A stretch of 63,939 nt of DNA, from the NCBI GenBank assembly GCA_964635325.1, contig CAZWOL010000007.1:1-63939 (forward strand), written 5' to 3'. Of the stretch, positions 35,823 to 45,800 are shown piece by piece (the first letter of the stretch is position 1; each line of letters begins with the position of its first letter). Position numbers and translations under genes: made by a program. The notes beneath the pieces were generated by a model. The model did not search any database. It saw only the letters and a program-made list of their open reading frames with translations, and was not told the DNA's origin. Source of the DNA: BOG-1112 sp964635325. Lineage in GTDB: Bacteria > Bdellovibrionota_B > Oligoflexia > Oligoflexales > Bog-1112.

Positions 35823-36808
35823 AGTTTTGGTGGCTCCATTGGAGCTCCAGGAGGAGCACTGTTCGAAGGCATGTTTGAATTCACTTGCGATGCTTTGGGA
35901 GCAATCATGAGCCCTGACTGTCGGTTGCTCTCGTTCATCTCACGAGTCGATGGGACTTGTATTGATTCTGAATTTTGTGGACCACGCACCAGAGGATAAG
36001 CTGGAGAAGATGGGGGAGGAACTAGTTCTTCAATTCTAATTTTCGGACGAGACTCATCGATGACAGCTTCTTCTTGCTTATAATTTTGCAAGCGATGTTG
36101 GATCTCTTTATGATACTTTTCATAGGTTGGGGAATTTAAGTAGTTTTTTTCTCCATAACCAAAGCGGTTGGGCTGACCAATTTTCTCAGAGTGCAGATCG
36201 TAACTGTCTGCTTCTTTTTTAGTAGCTTGTGCATCTTGTGTGAGCCAAATCTTTTGGTCTTCATATTGTCGACTGCCATCGGAAGCCAGAGAAAATTCTC
36301 GAACCGTCATCGAGCTTTCATCAATTGCAGTTATCTTGCCTCCACGCTTTCCTATACTGCTCTGCAGACCTACAACCACACCTTCATTCTGTGGCGTCAT
36401 GACCAAACCTTTCTTAATTCCGTTTCGCAGGGTCCAGATTCCTACGAGCGAAAGATCAAGAAGTGGAAAACGTTGTAAGGAGCTGTCTATGGGTATAGAA
36501 GTTTTAGCAATCAGACTCGAGACCAAGGGTGGAATAAACGGATTTGGCTTTGCCATAGAAATATAGTGGTAGTCAGGAACCTTGATTTCAACATCTCGAA
36601 TTGTAGCTTCGTTTGTAACGACCTGTCCTGTAGTACGTTCATGCAAGATATCTGCGAATAATCCAGGAGCTAAGCAAAGAGCTACGCATAAACTCAGCAA
36701 CCTCGTCACCCCGAGCGACAGCCGAGGGGTCGCCTGCTTAGACAATTTGTAAGATGAGATTAGCCTTGCAGGAATCAAGATATAACGAAAGCTCCTACGC
36801 ACTAACAT
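35819..36808 (-). CDS. pilP: Type IV pilus protein PilP with repeat-derived insert in the signal region
   Basis: 329 aa from ATG 36808 (GAGG nine bases before; 14-base overlap with pilO). PilP links the inner-membrane PilMNO complex to PilQ. The core is recognisable: KPNPFIPPL, then LDLSLVGIWTLRNGIKKGLVM and VGLQSSIGKRGGKITAIDESSMTVRE. A polar tail of about 130 residues follows, longer than usual. Residues 11-35 (PARLISSYKLSKQATPRLSL and flanks) are encoded by a dispersed repeat copy at 36705-36779. They separate a basic N-terminus from the hydrophobic signal core LLSLCVALCLAPGLFA. Typical PilP is a lipoprotein; no lipobox is evident here. Confidence 0.85.
   Translation of the reverse strand: MLVRRSFRYILIPARLISSYKLSKQATPRLSLGVTRLLSLCVALCLAPGLFADILHERTTGQVVTNEATIRDVEIKVPDYHYISMAKPNPFIPPLVSSLIAKTSIPIDSSLQRFPLLDLSLVGIWTLRNGIKKGLVMTPQNEGVVVGLQSSIGKRGGKITAIDESSMTVREFSLASDGSRQYEDQKIWLTQDAQATKKEADSYDLHSEKIGQPNRFGYGEKNYLNSPTYEKYHKEIQHRLQNYKQEEAVIDESRPKIRIEELVPPPSSPAYPLVRGPQNSESIQVPSTREMNESNRQSGLMIAPKASQVNSNMPSNSAPPGAPMEPPKL
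36705..36779 (+). repeat. Dispersed repeat family 1, copy C, inside pilP
   Basis: 75 bases (25 codons) carrying CACCCCGAGCGACAGCCGAG, GGGTCGCCTGCTTAG, CAATTTGTAAGATGAGATTA and GCAGGAATCAAG, closely matching copies A and B. It is read in frame on the minus strand as part of pilP. The left inverted-repeat arm seen in copy B is missing. Confidence 0.85.
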
Positions 36809-37535
36809 TGTTTTTGTCCTCACCAGCACCTGCCTTAGGTTCAGGCTTTGACTTTGCTTTGTTCATCTCATCTATAGTGGATTGGATGGCGTTAGATTCT
36901 TGTTCGGTCTGAGCTCTAAAGACAACCATTTCGCAAGTTGCATGAATGCGCATCTGTGAGCGTTTGATTTCTTCCATTTTTTCCGGATCGGTTTCCGCAA
37001 TAGGGTTATCGGATGGCAAGCTATCGACACTCAATTGGTAGTTTTCGATATGGATGATGGTCTCTAAATGTAGAACATGATCAAAAAAACTTGCGATCTG
37101 CCCGTAGGTTCCTAAGAGGTCTAGTTGGATAGGAAGCATGATATAGCGAAAAGCGGTATCGGAAGCGAGTTCTTCCATTGGCTTAAACGTCTTGAGAGAT
37201 ATGCCAATCTCCTGAGAGATCAATTCTGTTTTTTGAAGAATTTGATCCATATAAATTTCATCTGGCAAACGCTTACTAGCGTCTTGCATTTTTGTTTTGT
37301 AATCTTTTAGCTCAGCCCCCAATTGTGAGAGCATTTCATGCTTACGTAGAGCCTCTTTCAATTTACCATCTTCGACATTGCGTTCAGCAAAGGCTTGGGT
37401 TCGTGCTGCATCGAGGTCTGACCAACGCGTAGCAAAATCTGAAAGAGCAGGCAAAACAGCAATCACAGCCAAAGCCAACATGCGTTTTTTTGCTGGATAG
37501 CTCTTATAACGAGTGATGAGATCATCAAAATCCAT
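36795..37535 (-). CDS. pilO: Type IV pilus inner-membrane protein PilO
   Basis: 246 aa. One TM helix near the N-terminus (RMLALAVIAVLPALSDF, about 18-35), a coiled coil (about 45-90) and a ferredoxin-like domain (ELISQEIGISLKTFKP...RYIMLPIQLDLLGTYGQIASFFDHV), the PilO layout. It pairs with PilN in the periplasm to align the pilus machine. Its start abuts the pilN stop, sharing base 37535, and its end overlaps pilP. The C-terminal tail is polar and Lys/Glu-rich. Confidence 0.88.
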   Translation of the reverse strand: MDFDDLITRYKSYPAKKRMLALAVIAVLPALSDFATRWSDLDAARTQAFAERNVEDGKLKEALRKHEMLSQLGAELKDYKTKMQDASKRLPDEIYMDQILQKTELISQEIGISLKTFKPMEELASDTAFRYIMLPIQLDLLGTYGQIASFFDHVLHLETIIHIENYQLSVDSLPSDNPIAETDPEKMEEIKRSQMRIHATCEMVVFRAQTEQESNAIQSTIDEMNKAKSKPEPKAGAGEDKNNVSA

Positions 37536-38296
37536 CAGAGTGCTTTTCCTGTTACTGTTTCTTTCCTGTCGTCATCATGTTCTGCATAGTCTATGCTTAG
37601 TGAAAATGTGGGAAATTTGGATAGTTCCGGAAAATTTTTATTGGATGATTCCGAGCTTTGACTCGATGTTGCTTGCCCCTGTTGCTTTGTTTTTGCAAAG
37701 GCAATTTGTGCATCAGAAACTTTAGTCGGTTCTGTCGTTTTTGTCTGAGAACTTATACCTTCACTGCTAACACCTTCGAGTGTAACGTGAGGAAAATAAA
37801 TTGAGCTTTTGAGATCCAGAGGATTGTACTCTTGCTTTTTTGTTCCATCCAATGAGGCCATGAATTCAGAGATCAGCAAGTTGTCGAAAGATCCTCCACT
37901 CAAGTGAATTTTTGAAGAGTGAGAATCTTGTTTGACTGAGTTGAACCAAAGTCCCTCTGGTTTGAAGGTCTGCAAATGTTCAAGCAATATAACGGGGAGA
38001 TAGCGACTTGTTTTTGATGTTGTGATTTTTTGGACGGAGCGAATTTTTTCTTTCAGCAAGTCAATTTGCTTTGTCATTTGCGCAAATTTGTCGATGTCAG
38101 GCTTGAGATTCTCAATATTTTTGCGAAATTCTGTGATTTGGGATTGGATTTCTGAGGTCTCAGCCTCAATACTTGTGAGATAAACTTGGGTGACGGTCCA
38201 AGTTAACGCAAAGAAGAATAGAAAGAGACTGAGTTCTGGCACAAACCATAACTTGTCTGCAGTTTCAGTTGGAGGTGCAAGGTTTATACGGATCAA
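37535..38296 (-). CDS. pilN: Type IV pilus inner-membrane protein PilN
   Basis: 253 aa. It begins with the conserved cytoplasmic MIRINLAPP, which binds PilM, then a TM helix (about 23-45), a coiled coil (45-95) and a periplasmic ferredoxin-like domain (PVILLEHLQTFKPEGLWFNSV...IHLSGGSFDNLLISEFMASL). The start is TTG; GAGG is about 12 bases upstream, a loose spacing. The C-terminal 90 residues are a Ser/Lys/Gln-rich insert and a final beta strand, longer than in model PilN proteins. Confidence 0.88.
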   Translation of the reverse strand: MIRINLAPPTETADKLWFVPELSLFLFFFALTWTVTQVYLTSIEAETSEIQSQITEFRKNIENLKPDIDKFAQMTKQIDLLKEKIRSVQKITTSKTSRYLPVILLEHLQTFKPEGLWFNSVKQDSHSSKIHLSGGSFDNLLISEFMASLDGTKKQEYNPLDLKSSIYFPHVTLEGVSSEGISSQTKTTEPTKVSDAQIAFAKTKQQGQATSSQSSESSNKNFPELSKFPTFSLSIDYAEHDDDRKETVTGKAL

Positions 38297-38311
38297 GGTT
38301 CAGTATTTCCT

Positions 38312-39376
38312 CTAGTCGTTTACGTCACCAAATCTACGAAGCCCAAGTCCTGCAGCAACGCCAAAAGCAGAACCATAAAGTCTAAAATCTTCATTGCTTC
38401 GAATTTTTTTGCTTGTAGCAATTGTTTCAAATGGATTGAGATGTCGAGCTGGAATCTCTAGCTTTTCTCCGAGAGCTTCTGTCAGTCCACAAATCAGAGA
38501 ACCTCCCCCTGCGAGAAAGAGTCCACGCACAGCATTCTGCCCTATAGGGGCTTCTCCACTTTGCAAGAAAAGTTCTACCGACATTTGAAATTCACTAATA
38601 ATTTGGTTATGCATCGTTTTGAAAGCGGCATCCACTTCAGGTGTCATTTGAGTTAGGGAACGACTGATGTTGAGCTTAAGTTCTTCCGCATTTTCCATGG
38701 TCATACCCAAGAGATCCGCAAGACCTTTTGTATAGAAATCTCCACCGACTGCGATCTCGCGTGAGTAGAGATATTCTCCATCGGCAGTAAAGACAACCTG
38801 ACTAGTATGTGCACCCATATTCATAATTGCGATGATCCCGGGAATGGCTCCGAAATTTTGTTCAACGATATTTGATAAAGCAAATAGATCGCAATCTATG
38901 CATCCGATCAGGAGACCAGACTTGCGGATGATCTCCACTCTTTCTCGAATCGTTTCACGACGGGTGCCGATCATCACTGCAAATTGTTCAAACGCATTTT
39001 CAGGTGAAGAAAGATGGTAATCAAAGTAGAGCTCATTCATATCTGTCTGAAATTGTTCTTCCGCAAGTGCAAAAACTTGCTCAGCAATGTCTCGATCATC
39101 GCTAGGAATAATCTTAGAATGTTTCACAATAACAGCACTTCCGCTGATCGCAAGAGCAGCACGTCGAAGAAATTTGCGAACTCCGAGTTCTTTCAACAAA
39201 CTGATGATACATTCGCAAACAGCCACCTTATCTTGGATGATACCATTGACGATTGCACCTGCAGGTAGCACCTTCACTCCTACTCGAGTGAGCTGCTTAT
39301 CCGTAGTTCCAGCAATTTCGACGATCTTTACCGAGTAAGATCCGATGTCGATCGCTAGCATAGGATTTTCGAACAT
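38312..39376 (-). CDS. pilM: Type IV pilus assembly ATPase-like protein PilM
   Basis: 354 aa, actin/FtsA-like fold. LAIDIGSYSVKIVEI is the first phosphate-binding loop, NMGAHTSQVVF the second, and FLAGGGSLICGLTEAL the adenosine motif. PilM is a cytoplasmic ring protein that holds the PilN N-terminus. ATG 39376 has AAGGA seven bases ahead and a sigma70-like promoter upstream (39409-39438). It is first in the order pilM-N-O-P-Q-lipoprotein. No pilus motor or pilin genes are in the window. Confidence 0.93.
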   Translation of the reverse strand: MFENPMLAIDIGSYSVKIVEIAGTTDKQLTRVGVKVLPAGAIVNGIIQDKVAVCECIISLLKELGVRKFLRRAALAISGSAVIVKHSKIIPSDDRDIAEQVFALAEEQFQTDMNELYFDYHLSSPENAFEQFAVMIGTRRETIRERVEIIRKSGLLIGCIDCDLFALSNIVEQNFGAIPGIIAIMNMGAHTSQVVFTADGEYLYSREIAVGGDFYTKGLADLLGMTMENAEELKLNISRSLTQMTPEVDAAFKTMHNQIISEFQMSVELFLQSGEAPIGQNAVRGLFLAGGGSLICGLTEALGEKLEIPARHLNPFETIATSKKIRSNEDFRLYGSAFGVAAGLGLRRFGDVND

Positions 39377-39408
39377 AGAAAAGTCCTTGCGAGTTTTGTG
39401 CTGACTTC

Positions 39409-39438
39409 ATTATTTCATTGCGAAAGAATAGGGGTCAA
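39409..39438 (-). promoter_or_regulatory. Sigma70-like promoter for the pilMNOPQ operon
   Basis: On the minus strand TTGACC (39438-39433) and AATAAT (39414-39409) are separated by 18 bases, each one mismatch from consensus. The predicted start of transcription near 39402 leaves a leader of about 25 bases to the pilM ATG. Confidence 0.6.
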
Positions 39439-39521
39439 TTGGAGTAGGTAGGCAAAAGGGGCCTAGGGGGACGACGATCCGTAACAAGCAACACGCAGTC
39501 AAAACATCAGTCCTGAATTTC

Positions 39522-40217
39522 TCAAGCGCAAATCCATGACCAGTTGCGTTTAGCAGCTTTAGCATCACGTCGGTAGCTATGCCAGAGTTCAGGATGCTCA
39601 TAGGTACACGAACGTAGAGCGGAGATATGATTCGCAGGAATCAGGGAATTCATCAAAGTAAAAACTGTTGTGGTCGTCAGATCGAGGTAGGAGCGATCTC
39701 CTTTTCCTGGAAGCACACATTCTCGAAACTGATCTTCGCTCAACCCAAGCTGGGGTCCATGGACTGCTTCAATCACTTCGGGTCCGACTTCGTAATGACA
39801 GACACCTATAGAAGGTCCTATGCAGGCAAAAATTGCCGAGCTGGGTGCTAATGAACGCAGTTTGCGCACCCCTTCACCTACTATTCCTGCACAGAGCCCT
39901 CGCCATCCTGCGTGTAGAGCCATCACGATCATTCGATCTGCAGTGCACAACAAAATCGGCACACAGTCTGCTGTTTGAACTCCTACAGTGAGTCCTTTTT
40001 TCTGTGAATAAATTCCATCCGCATGAACAGACTCCGTATGTGGACCGACCGTTGCATCTCCCGCTTCGACGATTGTTGTGCCATGCACCTGACGCACGCA
40101 GTGGCAGCGAAAGTCTTCTTTTCCTACCCCGTAAAACCCGTATGACACGCCTAAGTTTTTCAGGAGGGTCTCGTCTTCAATACGAGAAAACCAATGTACA
40201 CCTGCCACTAAACTCAC
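39522..40217 (-). CDS. pgeF: PgeF/YfiH-family purine nucleoside hydrolase-like (laccase-domain) protein
   Basis: 231 aa of the YfiH/LACC1 family, earlier called polyphenol oxidase. Known members act as zinc-dependent purine nucleoside phosphorylase/deaminases, or clear mis-made peptidoglycan precursors. Family motifs are VRQVHGTTI (His ligand), VGVQTADCVPILL (Cys ligand), ALHAGWRGLCAGI (His ligand) and IGPSIGVCHYEVG. GTG 40217 overlaps the stop of the acyl-CoA dehydrogenase gene (GTGA), so the two are coupled. Exact reaction in this organism is inferred from family. Confidence 0.87.
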   Translation of the reverse strand: MSLVAGVHWFSRIEDETLLKNLGVSYGFYGVGKEDFRCHCVRQVHGTTIVEAGDATVGPHTESVHADGIYSQKKGLTVGVQTADCVPILLCTADRMIVMALHAGWRGLCAGIVGEGVRKLRSLAPSSAIFACIGPSIGVCHYEVGPEVIEAVHGPQLGLSEDQFRECVLPGKGDRSYLDLTTTTVFTLMNSLIPANHISALRSCTYEHPELWHSYRRDAKAAKRNWSWICA

Positions 40218-42040
40218 GACTCCAACCTCTTTTGCAAAACACGATCGTTCGCCTTAATTAATGTATATAAATATGTAGCACGTGGTAGAGCCTTAAACAG
40301 AAATCGCTCTGCAATCCAATGTCGAGAGGGGTCGACTTCAGCATCTTTGATGACGCAGCTTGCAAGGGCTTCCATGCATTTGAGTTCACAGAAATGCTCC
40401 GCTTGCAAGAGTGCTGGACTAAGATTATCGATCTTTATATTTTTCAAATTGAGTTTGTTTAGCAAATGCTTGGGACTCAGTTTTGCTACTTGCAAATCGT
40501 TGTTCTTCGTGTTTGCCTTGATCAATTTGAAAAAAATCACCAGCAAGGATTTCGCTGTGATCTCTTGGAGCTGGGCAAATTTTCTTTCGAGTGTATCCGT
40601 AGCAGTCCATGCACTAAGTGAGCCTCTAAGACTTTTTTCAGCAAAACGTTTGGGATTTTGGAGAACCTCTTTGAGAGCGTCTTTGATGCACATCAATGCT
40701 TGAATCTGTGAGGTTCCTTCATAAAGCGGGTAGATCAGAGCCTCCCGTAATAACCATTCTGCTTTGTACTCATGCATGTAGCCGTAGCCACCGTGAATCT
40801 GTATTCCGATGCGCGCATGGTCGACTGCCTTTTCGGAGAGCCAGTATTTTGCAAGAGGGGTGCGACGACGAACCTCTCTCGTGACTTTCTTCAATTGTTT
40901 TTCTAAGTCTTCGCGACTTATATCGATTGCTTTGCCATCACGCAAACGTCGCTCGAGTAGATTGCGCATAGATTGAAAATAGACTGTCTCATAGCAGAGA
41001 CTGCGTGCAGCTTTGAGCTCGACCTCCATATCCAGAAGACGGTCCGCAATGAGTTCGTGTTTAGCAATAGCTTTGCCCCAAGAGTGACGTTCTTGGGCAT
41101 AATCATTTGCAAGTCTAAATGTTGCTTCCATGATACCGAGAGCTTGAAAAGCGACTCCGATACGAGATTCGTTCATGAGATCTAACATGTAACGAAAGCC
41201 TGCGTTTTTTTCTCCAAGCAGCCAGGCTTTGGCTCCATCATAAGCAAGTTCTGCAGTTATGGAACCATGCAGGCCGATTTTCTTTTCGATTTTAAGAAGC
41301 TTAATATTATCTTTGTTGTCATGAAAGCGTGGACAAAGAAAGAGAGAGAGCTTGTCCAACCCAACAGCACCCTTTTGAGTTTTTGCGAGGACTAAGCTTA
41401 TTCCTCCACTACCGTTTGTAATGAAACGCTTGGTCCCGTATATACGCCAGCTAGCATCCTCTTGAGGAACAGCATAGGTGCTGATACCCGACAGATCGCT
41501 TCCGGCATTAGGCTCGGTGAGTGCCATATTGCCGGAAATCTCTCCACGTGCGAGACGTGGTACATATTCGTTTTTAAGCTCTTCCGAACCATATTTCTCA
41601 ATCACCCGAGCGACACTAGCAAACCAATGCGCACTGATTGCAGTCGATGGACAGGCTCTATTAAGCATCTCAGCTCCGGCCATCTCACAAAAGAAGGGAA
41701 TTCCAAACCCACCATATTCGGTAGCAACCCCACCTCCACTAAAACCAAAAGATAGTATGGTCTCTAAATTTTTAGTGAGTACTGCAGGTACCTGCTCCTT
41801 ACCATTCTCAAGGGCAACTTCGACATCGTCGACAAGATGCGAGCGTGAGGCCATATCGTCACAAACCGGACCAAAACTCTCGAGAATGTCGAGCACCGAT
41901 TGGCGATAGGATTTGGCATCCTGAGCATCAAAGCAGGCTCTTTCCTCCTCAGTAAGAAGCGCAAAGAGAGGCTCAATAGGCATCTTTTGTGCAATATGAA
42001 AGTGGATGTCGGTATTGTCTGAATAGTAATTTCCAGCCAT
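40214..42040 (-). CDS. Acyl-CoA dehydrogenase, long form
   Basis: 608 aa FAD enzyme oxidising acyl-CoA to trans-2-enoyl-CoA. The N-terminal helical domain, middle beta domain (GNMALTEPNAGSDLSGISTYA, FITNGSGG) and C-terminal domain (QIHGGYGYMHEY) are present. The catalytic-base region is LYEGTSQIQA. The extra C-terminal segment of about 150 residues puts it with the long forms related to DmdC and AidB-like proteins rather than 380-aa short-chain enzymes. Chain-length specificity cannot be read. ATG 42040 has GGAG six bases before. Coupled to pgeF downstream; divergent from the gene at 42095. Confidence 0.87.
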   Translation of the reverse strand: MAGNYYSDNTDIHFHIAQKMPIEPLFALLTEEERACFDAQDAKSYRQSVLDILESFGPVCDDMASRSHLVDDVEVALENGKEQVPAVLTKNLETILSFGFSGGGVATEYGGFGIPFFCEMAGAEMLNRACPSTAISAHWFASVARVIEKYGSEELKNEYVPRLARGEISGNMALTEPNAGSDLSGISTYAVPQEDASWRIYGTKRFITNGSGGISLVLAKTQKGAVGLDKLSLFLCPRFHDNKDNIKLLKIEKKIGLHGSITAELAYDGAKAWLLGEKNAGFRYMLDLMNESRIGVAFQALGIMEATFRLANDYAQERHSWGKAIAKHELIADRLLDMEVELKAARSLCYETVYFQSMRNLLERRLRDGKAIDISREDLEKQLKKVTREVRRRTPLAKYWLSEKAVDHARIGIQIHGGYGYMHEYKAEWLLREALIYPLYEGTSQIQALMCIKDALKEVLQNPKRFAEKSLRGSLSAWTATDTLERKFAQLQEITAKSLLVIFFKLIKANTKNNDLQVAKLSPKHLLNKLNLKNIKIDNLSPALLQAEHFCELKCMEALASCVIKDAEVDPSRHWIAERFLFKALPRATYLYTLIKANDRVLQKRLES

Positions 42041-42094
42041 TGTTTACTCCAAACTCTTTTGCGAAAGCGCAGCGTGGCCTATAATGGAACTAAG

Positions 42095-42730
42095 ATGAGA
42101 AGAAAGAAAGAATTTTTATGCTGGGCTAAAAATGCACTTGTGAGTGCAAGTGTTCTCATTTTGTCTTTTGCACTAAAAGCTCAGGATAAACCTCCGGATT
42201 CAAACTATCGCGAGGCCTGTCGTTCAAGAGTTGCTGGCTTTTTTTTAGAAAAAGCCTCACAAGTGGAGCTCATGGCCGAGTCCATAATCTCTTTCACGGA
42301 AAACAACAAGCAGCTTGCCCTTAAAGAAGCCGACCTAAACCTACGCCTTTCTGACACAGAAAAGCAAATTTCGGGTGACTACTATAGTGTCAATTTGCTT
42401 GAGACCAAGGTTGATCTGGAAGCTCAGATCCGCAACATTCGCTATGCTATGGCACAAAATTCTGCATCACTAAAAAATCTAAAAGCTTCGATTCCCAAAC
42501 TTAAGACTGAGGTTGAGCTCTTACGCAAACGCTTGCTCTTTGTTTTCTATTTTGAAACACAGAATGATGGACGACAGGGTTCACGCATCAAGGTGCAGTA
42601 CAAACAGCAGTGCCCACGCTTTGACGAAGCCTGCCCCCTCGACAGAACAAGTGCTCAAAACTTAGGAGGGATCTTCAAAGGCTACGAGCTCCCTCCGCCC
42701 TGTGCAGAATACATGAAACAGCAAAGCTGA
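42095..42730 (+). CDS. Exported coiled-coil hypothetical protein
   Basis: Unrecognised 211-aa protein. A signal peptide (ALVSASVLILSFALKAQ) is followed by a long helical coiled coil (about 50-165) and a C-terminal part with four cysteines (QQCPRFDEACPLD and PPPCAEY). That suggests a disulfide-stabilised periplasmic or surface protein. I used ATG 42095; a TTG at 42059 would lengthen the n-region. The ribosome site is weak. It ends shortly before a strong hairpin that also serves the converging glutamate dehydrogenase gene. Confidence 0.6.
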   Translation: MRRKKEFLCWAKNALVSASVLILSFALKAQDKPPDSNYREACRSRVAGFFLEKASQVELMAESIISFTENNKQLALKEADLNLRLSDTEKQISGDYYSVNLLETKVDLEAQIRNIRYAMAQNSASLKNLKASIPKLKTEVELLRKRLLFVFYFETQNDGRQGSRIKVQYKQQCPRFDEACPLDRTSAQNLGGIFKGYELPPPCAEYMKQQS

Positions 42731-42763
42731 TAGCAGCTTCATCCCAAGCGAAGCACGAAGACC

Positions 42764-42827
42764 GTCATGCCGAGCGCAGTGCGAAGCCCACTCCGCTCAG
42801 CATGACCTAAGTGATCACTTAGGTCAT
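42764..42827. terminator. Bidirectional terminator: hairpin plus long perfect palindrome
   Basis: First element 42764-42806: GTCATGCCGAGCG pairs with CGCTCAGCATGAC with one mismatch, and the stem continues inward. Second element 42802-42827: a perfect 26-base palindrome centred on GTGATCAC, with arms ATGACCTAAGTGA and its complement. It contains the TGA stop codon of the glutamate dehydrogenase gene (42824-42826). The two share bases 42802-42806, so they would be alternative structures. The position between convergent genes fits termination in both directions. GCCGAGCGCAG also echoes the repeat family. Confidence 0.65.
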
Positions 42828-45800
42828 TTCTCCAACGACAGCATTGTGAGGACCCTTGCTGCACTGTGCTGCAAGATCGTAGTGATCTCATCCTTATTCG
42901 CCAGCTTCGAGGATTGGATAGACGCAATGAGCTTCTCTGTGTTCTCGAGGTTTTGCATGTAGTTGCATGCAGCTCGAATCACATTACGGTCAGCAATCGA
43001 ATCCATCCAGTCCAAACCTTCGTTATAGACGATCGAACTTGCGATCTGTGCTGCAAGAATTGCGACGATGTAAGTCAAAGGTAAGCGTTCGACAATCCTC
43101 TCTCGGTATTTTTCGACCAAGATTGGAGGACAATGCTTGTAGATCAACTTCAGGTACATTGGATCTTTGATGAGCTGAGACCCTTTGCTTGTAAACTCTT
43201 TGAGAAGAATGTCAGTCAGATCGTTGATCTCTTGCGAAATCTCTTTCGAGAGTTCGACCAAATTCTTCTTACCTGCACGCTGAGCATACTCACGGAAAAG
43301 AAGGCGCGCTTCTTTGCCAGCAATGTCCCTAAGAATTTGAATCACATGCTCGACGTAGGTCGCTTTGATCGACATAAACTCAGAGACATCGAGAATCATC
43401 GATTCGATAACTTCGTAGGACGAGCACACAACACCGCACTTGTTCGCAGACGAATCTTTGACGATGACCACACCAGCTTCTTGCAACTTATCCCTTGCTT
43501 CAGCAGTGAAGAAGATGTTTGCTCCTTCAACAATTGCTCTGCAACTTGGTTTTTTATTGGCATCCAAAAACTTCGGCCAATTCTGTGCATTCACAGTATA
43601 AGGTCTACCACCAGCAGGAATGAAAATATCGGCTGATGTTACAAAGTGAAGTTCGTTGCGACGCAATATATTTTCACTCGTATCTGCACGAACAACAAAA
43701 GCAGTACTACCCTTGCTTAGTTTTGAGCGATCAAATTCTGCAATGGATTTCTCCATGCGAACCAATCGCAGTAGCTCCTGCCAGTTCAGTCCTTTGGGAT
43801 CGTATGCTGCACCCAATCCATCTGCAATGGCAACAACACGTGCGTTTTCTCCATACTCACGATGCAGAATTTTGAGCTCGTTTCCTGCAACGTCTCCGTC
43901 TGGACCTCCAGTCATTTTTACTGTAAATGCTTTTTGCTTGGGATCGATCTGCAAAAATTTCAAGACATGGTCGACGTAGACATTCAAGCCTTCAGAGGTA
44001 ACCCCATACTCTTTGTGGTTGATACCTGCACCTGGTTTGGAAGACATAAATGCTTTGGAATATTTGTAATTGCGTCGTTCCGCCTGGTCGGTAATCCACA
44101 CGATCAGATCGTTCGTCACATTCTCATCTGGACCCAAGTAGATAATTTCATCTTGGTCATAGTAGCTGACCATTTTGAAGCTACCCTTATCCTCTTGTGT
44201 CTCTTCTTCACGGACCAGAAGGTCGAGCAAGCTGTTGACAGCCCCCTTTGCAGCTCGGTTGCGATTTGCATTCAGTTTAAGAAGCATAACCGCTTTAGAA
44301 CCACCTTCGGGTATGTCTTTGTTTTTCAGCTGCTGTGCATAGCTTAGGCCGTAGACTTCATCAAAGAGCCCTGACAACGCGTAGGCATACTCAGGAGCGT
44401 TTCGTGGCATAACGATACGAAGGCCCCCACGAGCGATATCTTTCCAACGCACGTGGAAGAAGCGGTAATCACGACCGATAATGAAGTAGATCGCAAACGG
44501 TTTTTGTGGGTAGTAACGTTCATCCAACACGTCCGACGAAACTCTAAACGCCAAGCCTGTCTTAGTATGAAAATAATAGTTCGTCAGCAGTATATGGTCG
44601 ACAAACTTGAGACCTTCTTGGAAGATCTGTTTTTCAATAGGATCTACAACTTTCTCAATCAGCGCAACCATTGCAGCACGTCTCTCAGCATACGCGCCTT
44701 TTTTGCGTTCTTCTGCAAGCAATGGACTGAAACGCACACGGAAGAGTTCGGCAAGTGCTGCAACAGCCTCCTGGGACTGCCAGAAGGTGGTAAGAATGCG
44801 ATGCTCTGAGAAGTAGTATGCGTTCTGCTTACCTAAAAGAATGTGCACCCATGCTGCAACACTACGTACAAAGTTAGCGGCATTCACTGAGAAGAAATAG
44901 GGTTCACGCACCAATAAGCTATACTCATCGGAGTCGACCCACGCGAGTGTGCGCAAAGCCTTAATGAGCTTGCGTACGGGAACAGACTGGAAGTCAATTT
45001 TCTTACGATCTTGTGAGACAACATTGATATTGATAACCGTGATAGCTTCGTTCATTTTTTCTTCAAAATGAACTACAAAATAGCGGTTAACGTCAAAGCC
45101 ATAGCGATTGATCAAGTGCAGGATATCTTCGAGCACTTCAGAAGCTTTGACCTCTTTCATCCCGATAGTCAAACGCCCCATACCTGGATCGTCTTCCCAG
45201 GCCTCAAAAAAGGTATGTACCCCTTCTTTGAAGAGCATTTTTTGGTACATGCGGAAGGTATTGCAAATGCGTCGCGCAGTTCCATACATTACAAAATGAT
45301 GGTCAAGATTTGTGATGTACTTGTCGATGGAGGTGGTACTCTCCGGGTACTTTTGCTGCAAAATTTTCTTTGCTCTATTCACCTTACTTTTCAAATGAGG
45401 ATTGGATAGATCCGCATTTTGGAAAGATGCTGTATAAAAATTAGCAATGAACAAAAGTCGATCGTGAGAATAGTACAAGGCCCCTGTTTTTGCCTTGAGG
45501 GGTTCTAGTCGCTTTGCCAAATCTGTGAGAGCGGTTGGATCATTACCCGGACCTATAAAGGTAACTTCGGAGCGATCGCGATTCCAAAGTTCTACAGTCT
45601 GTTTGTTCTCAAAGACATGTCCGGTGATAATCGATGACAAGTGACGAACCTTGTCAGGTTTTGGGATAGTTTGGTAGTAGATTTGAGGCATGTTTTTGAA
45701 AAACCACGGCGTCAGCTTTGAAATACTTTCGTCGAGGCTTAGACGTACCGTCTCAGCTATATCGGTGATATATGTGTCTAGCTCGTCTGAACTCTTCGTG

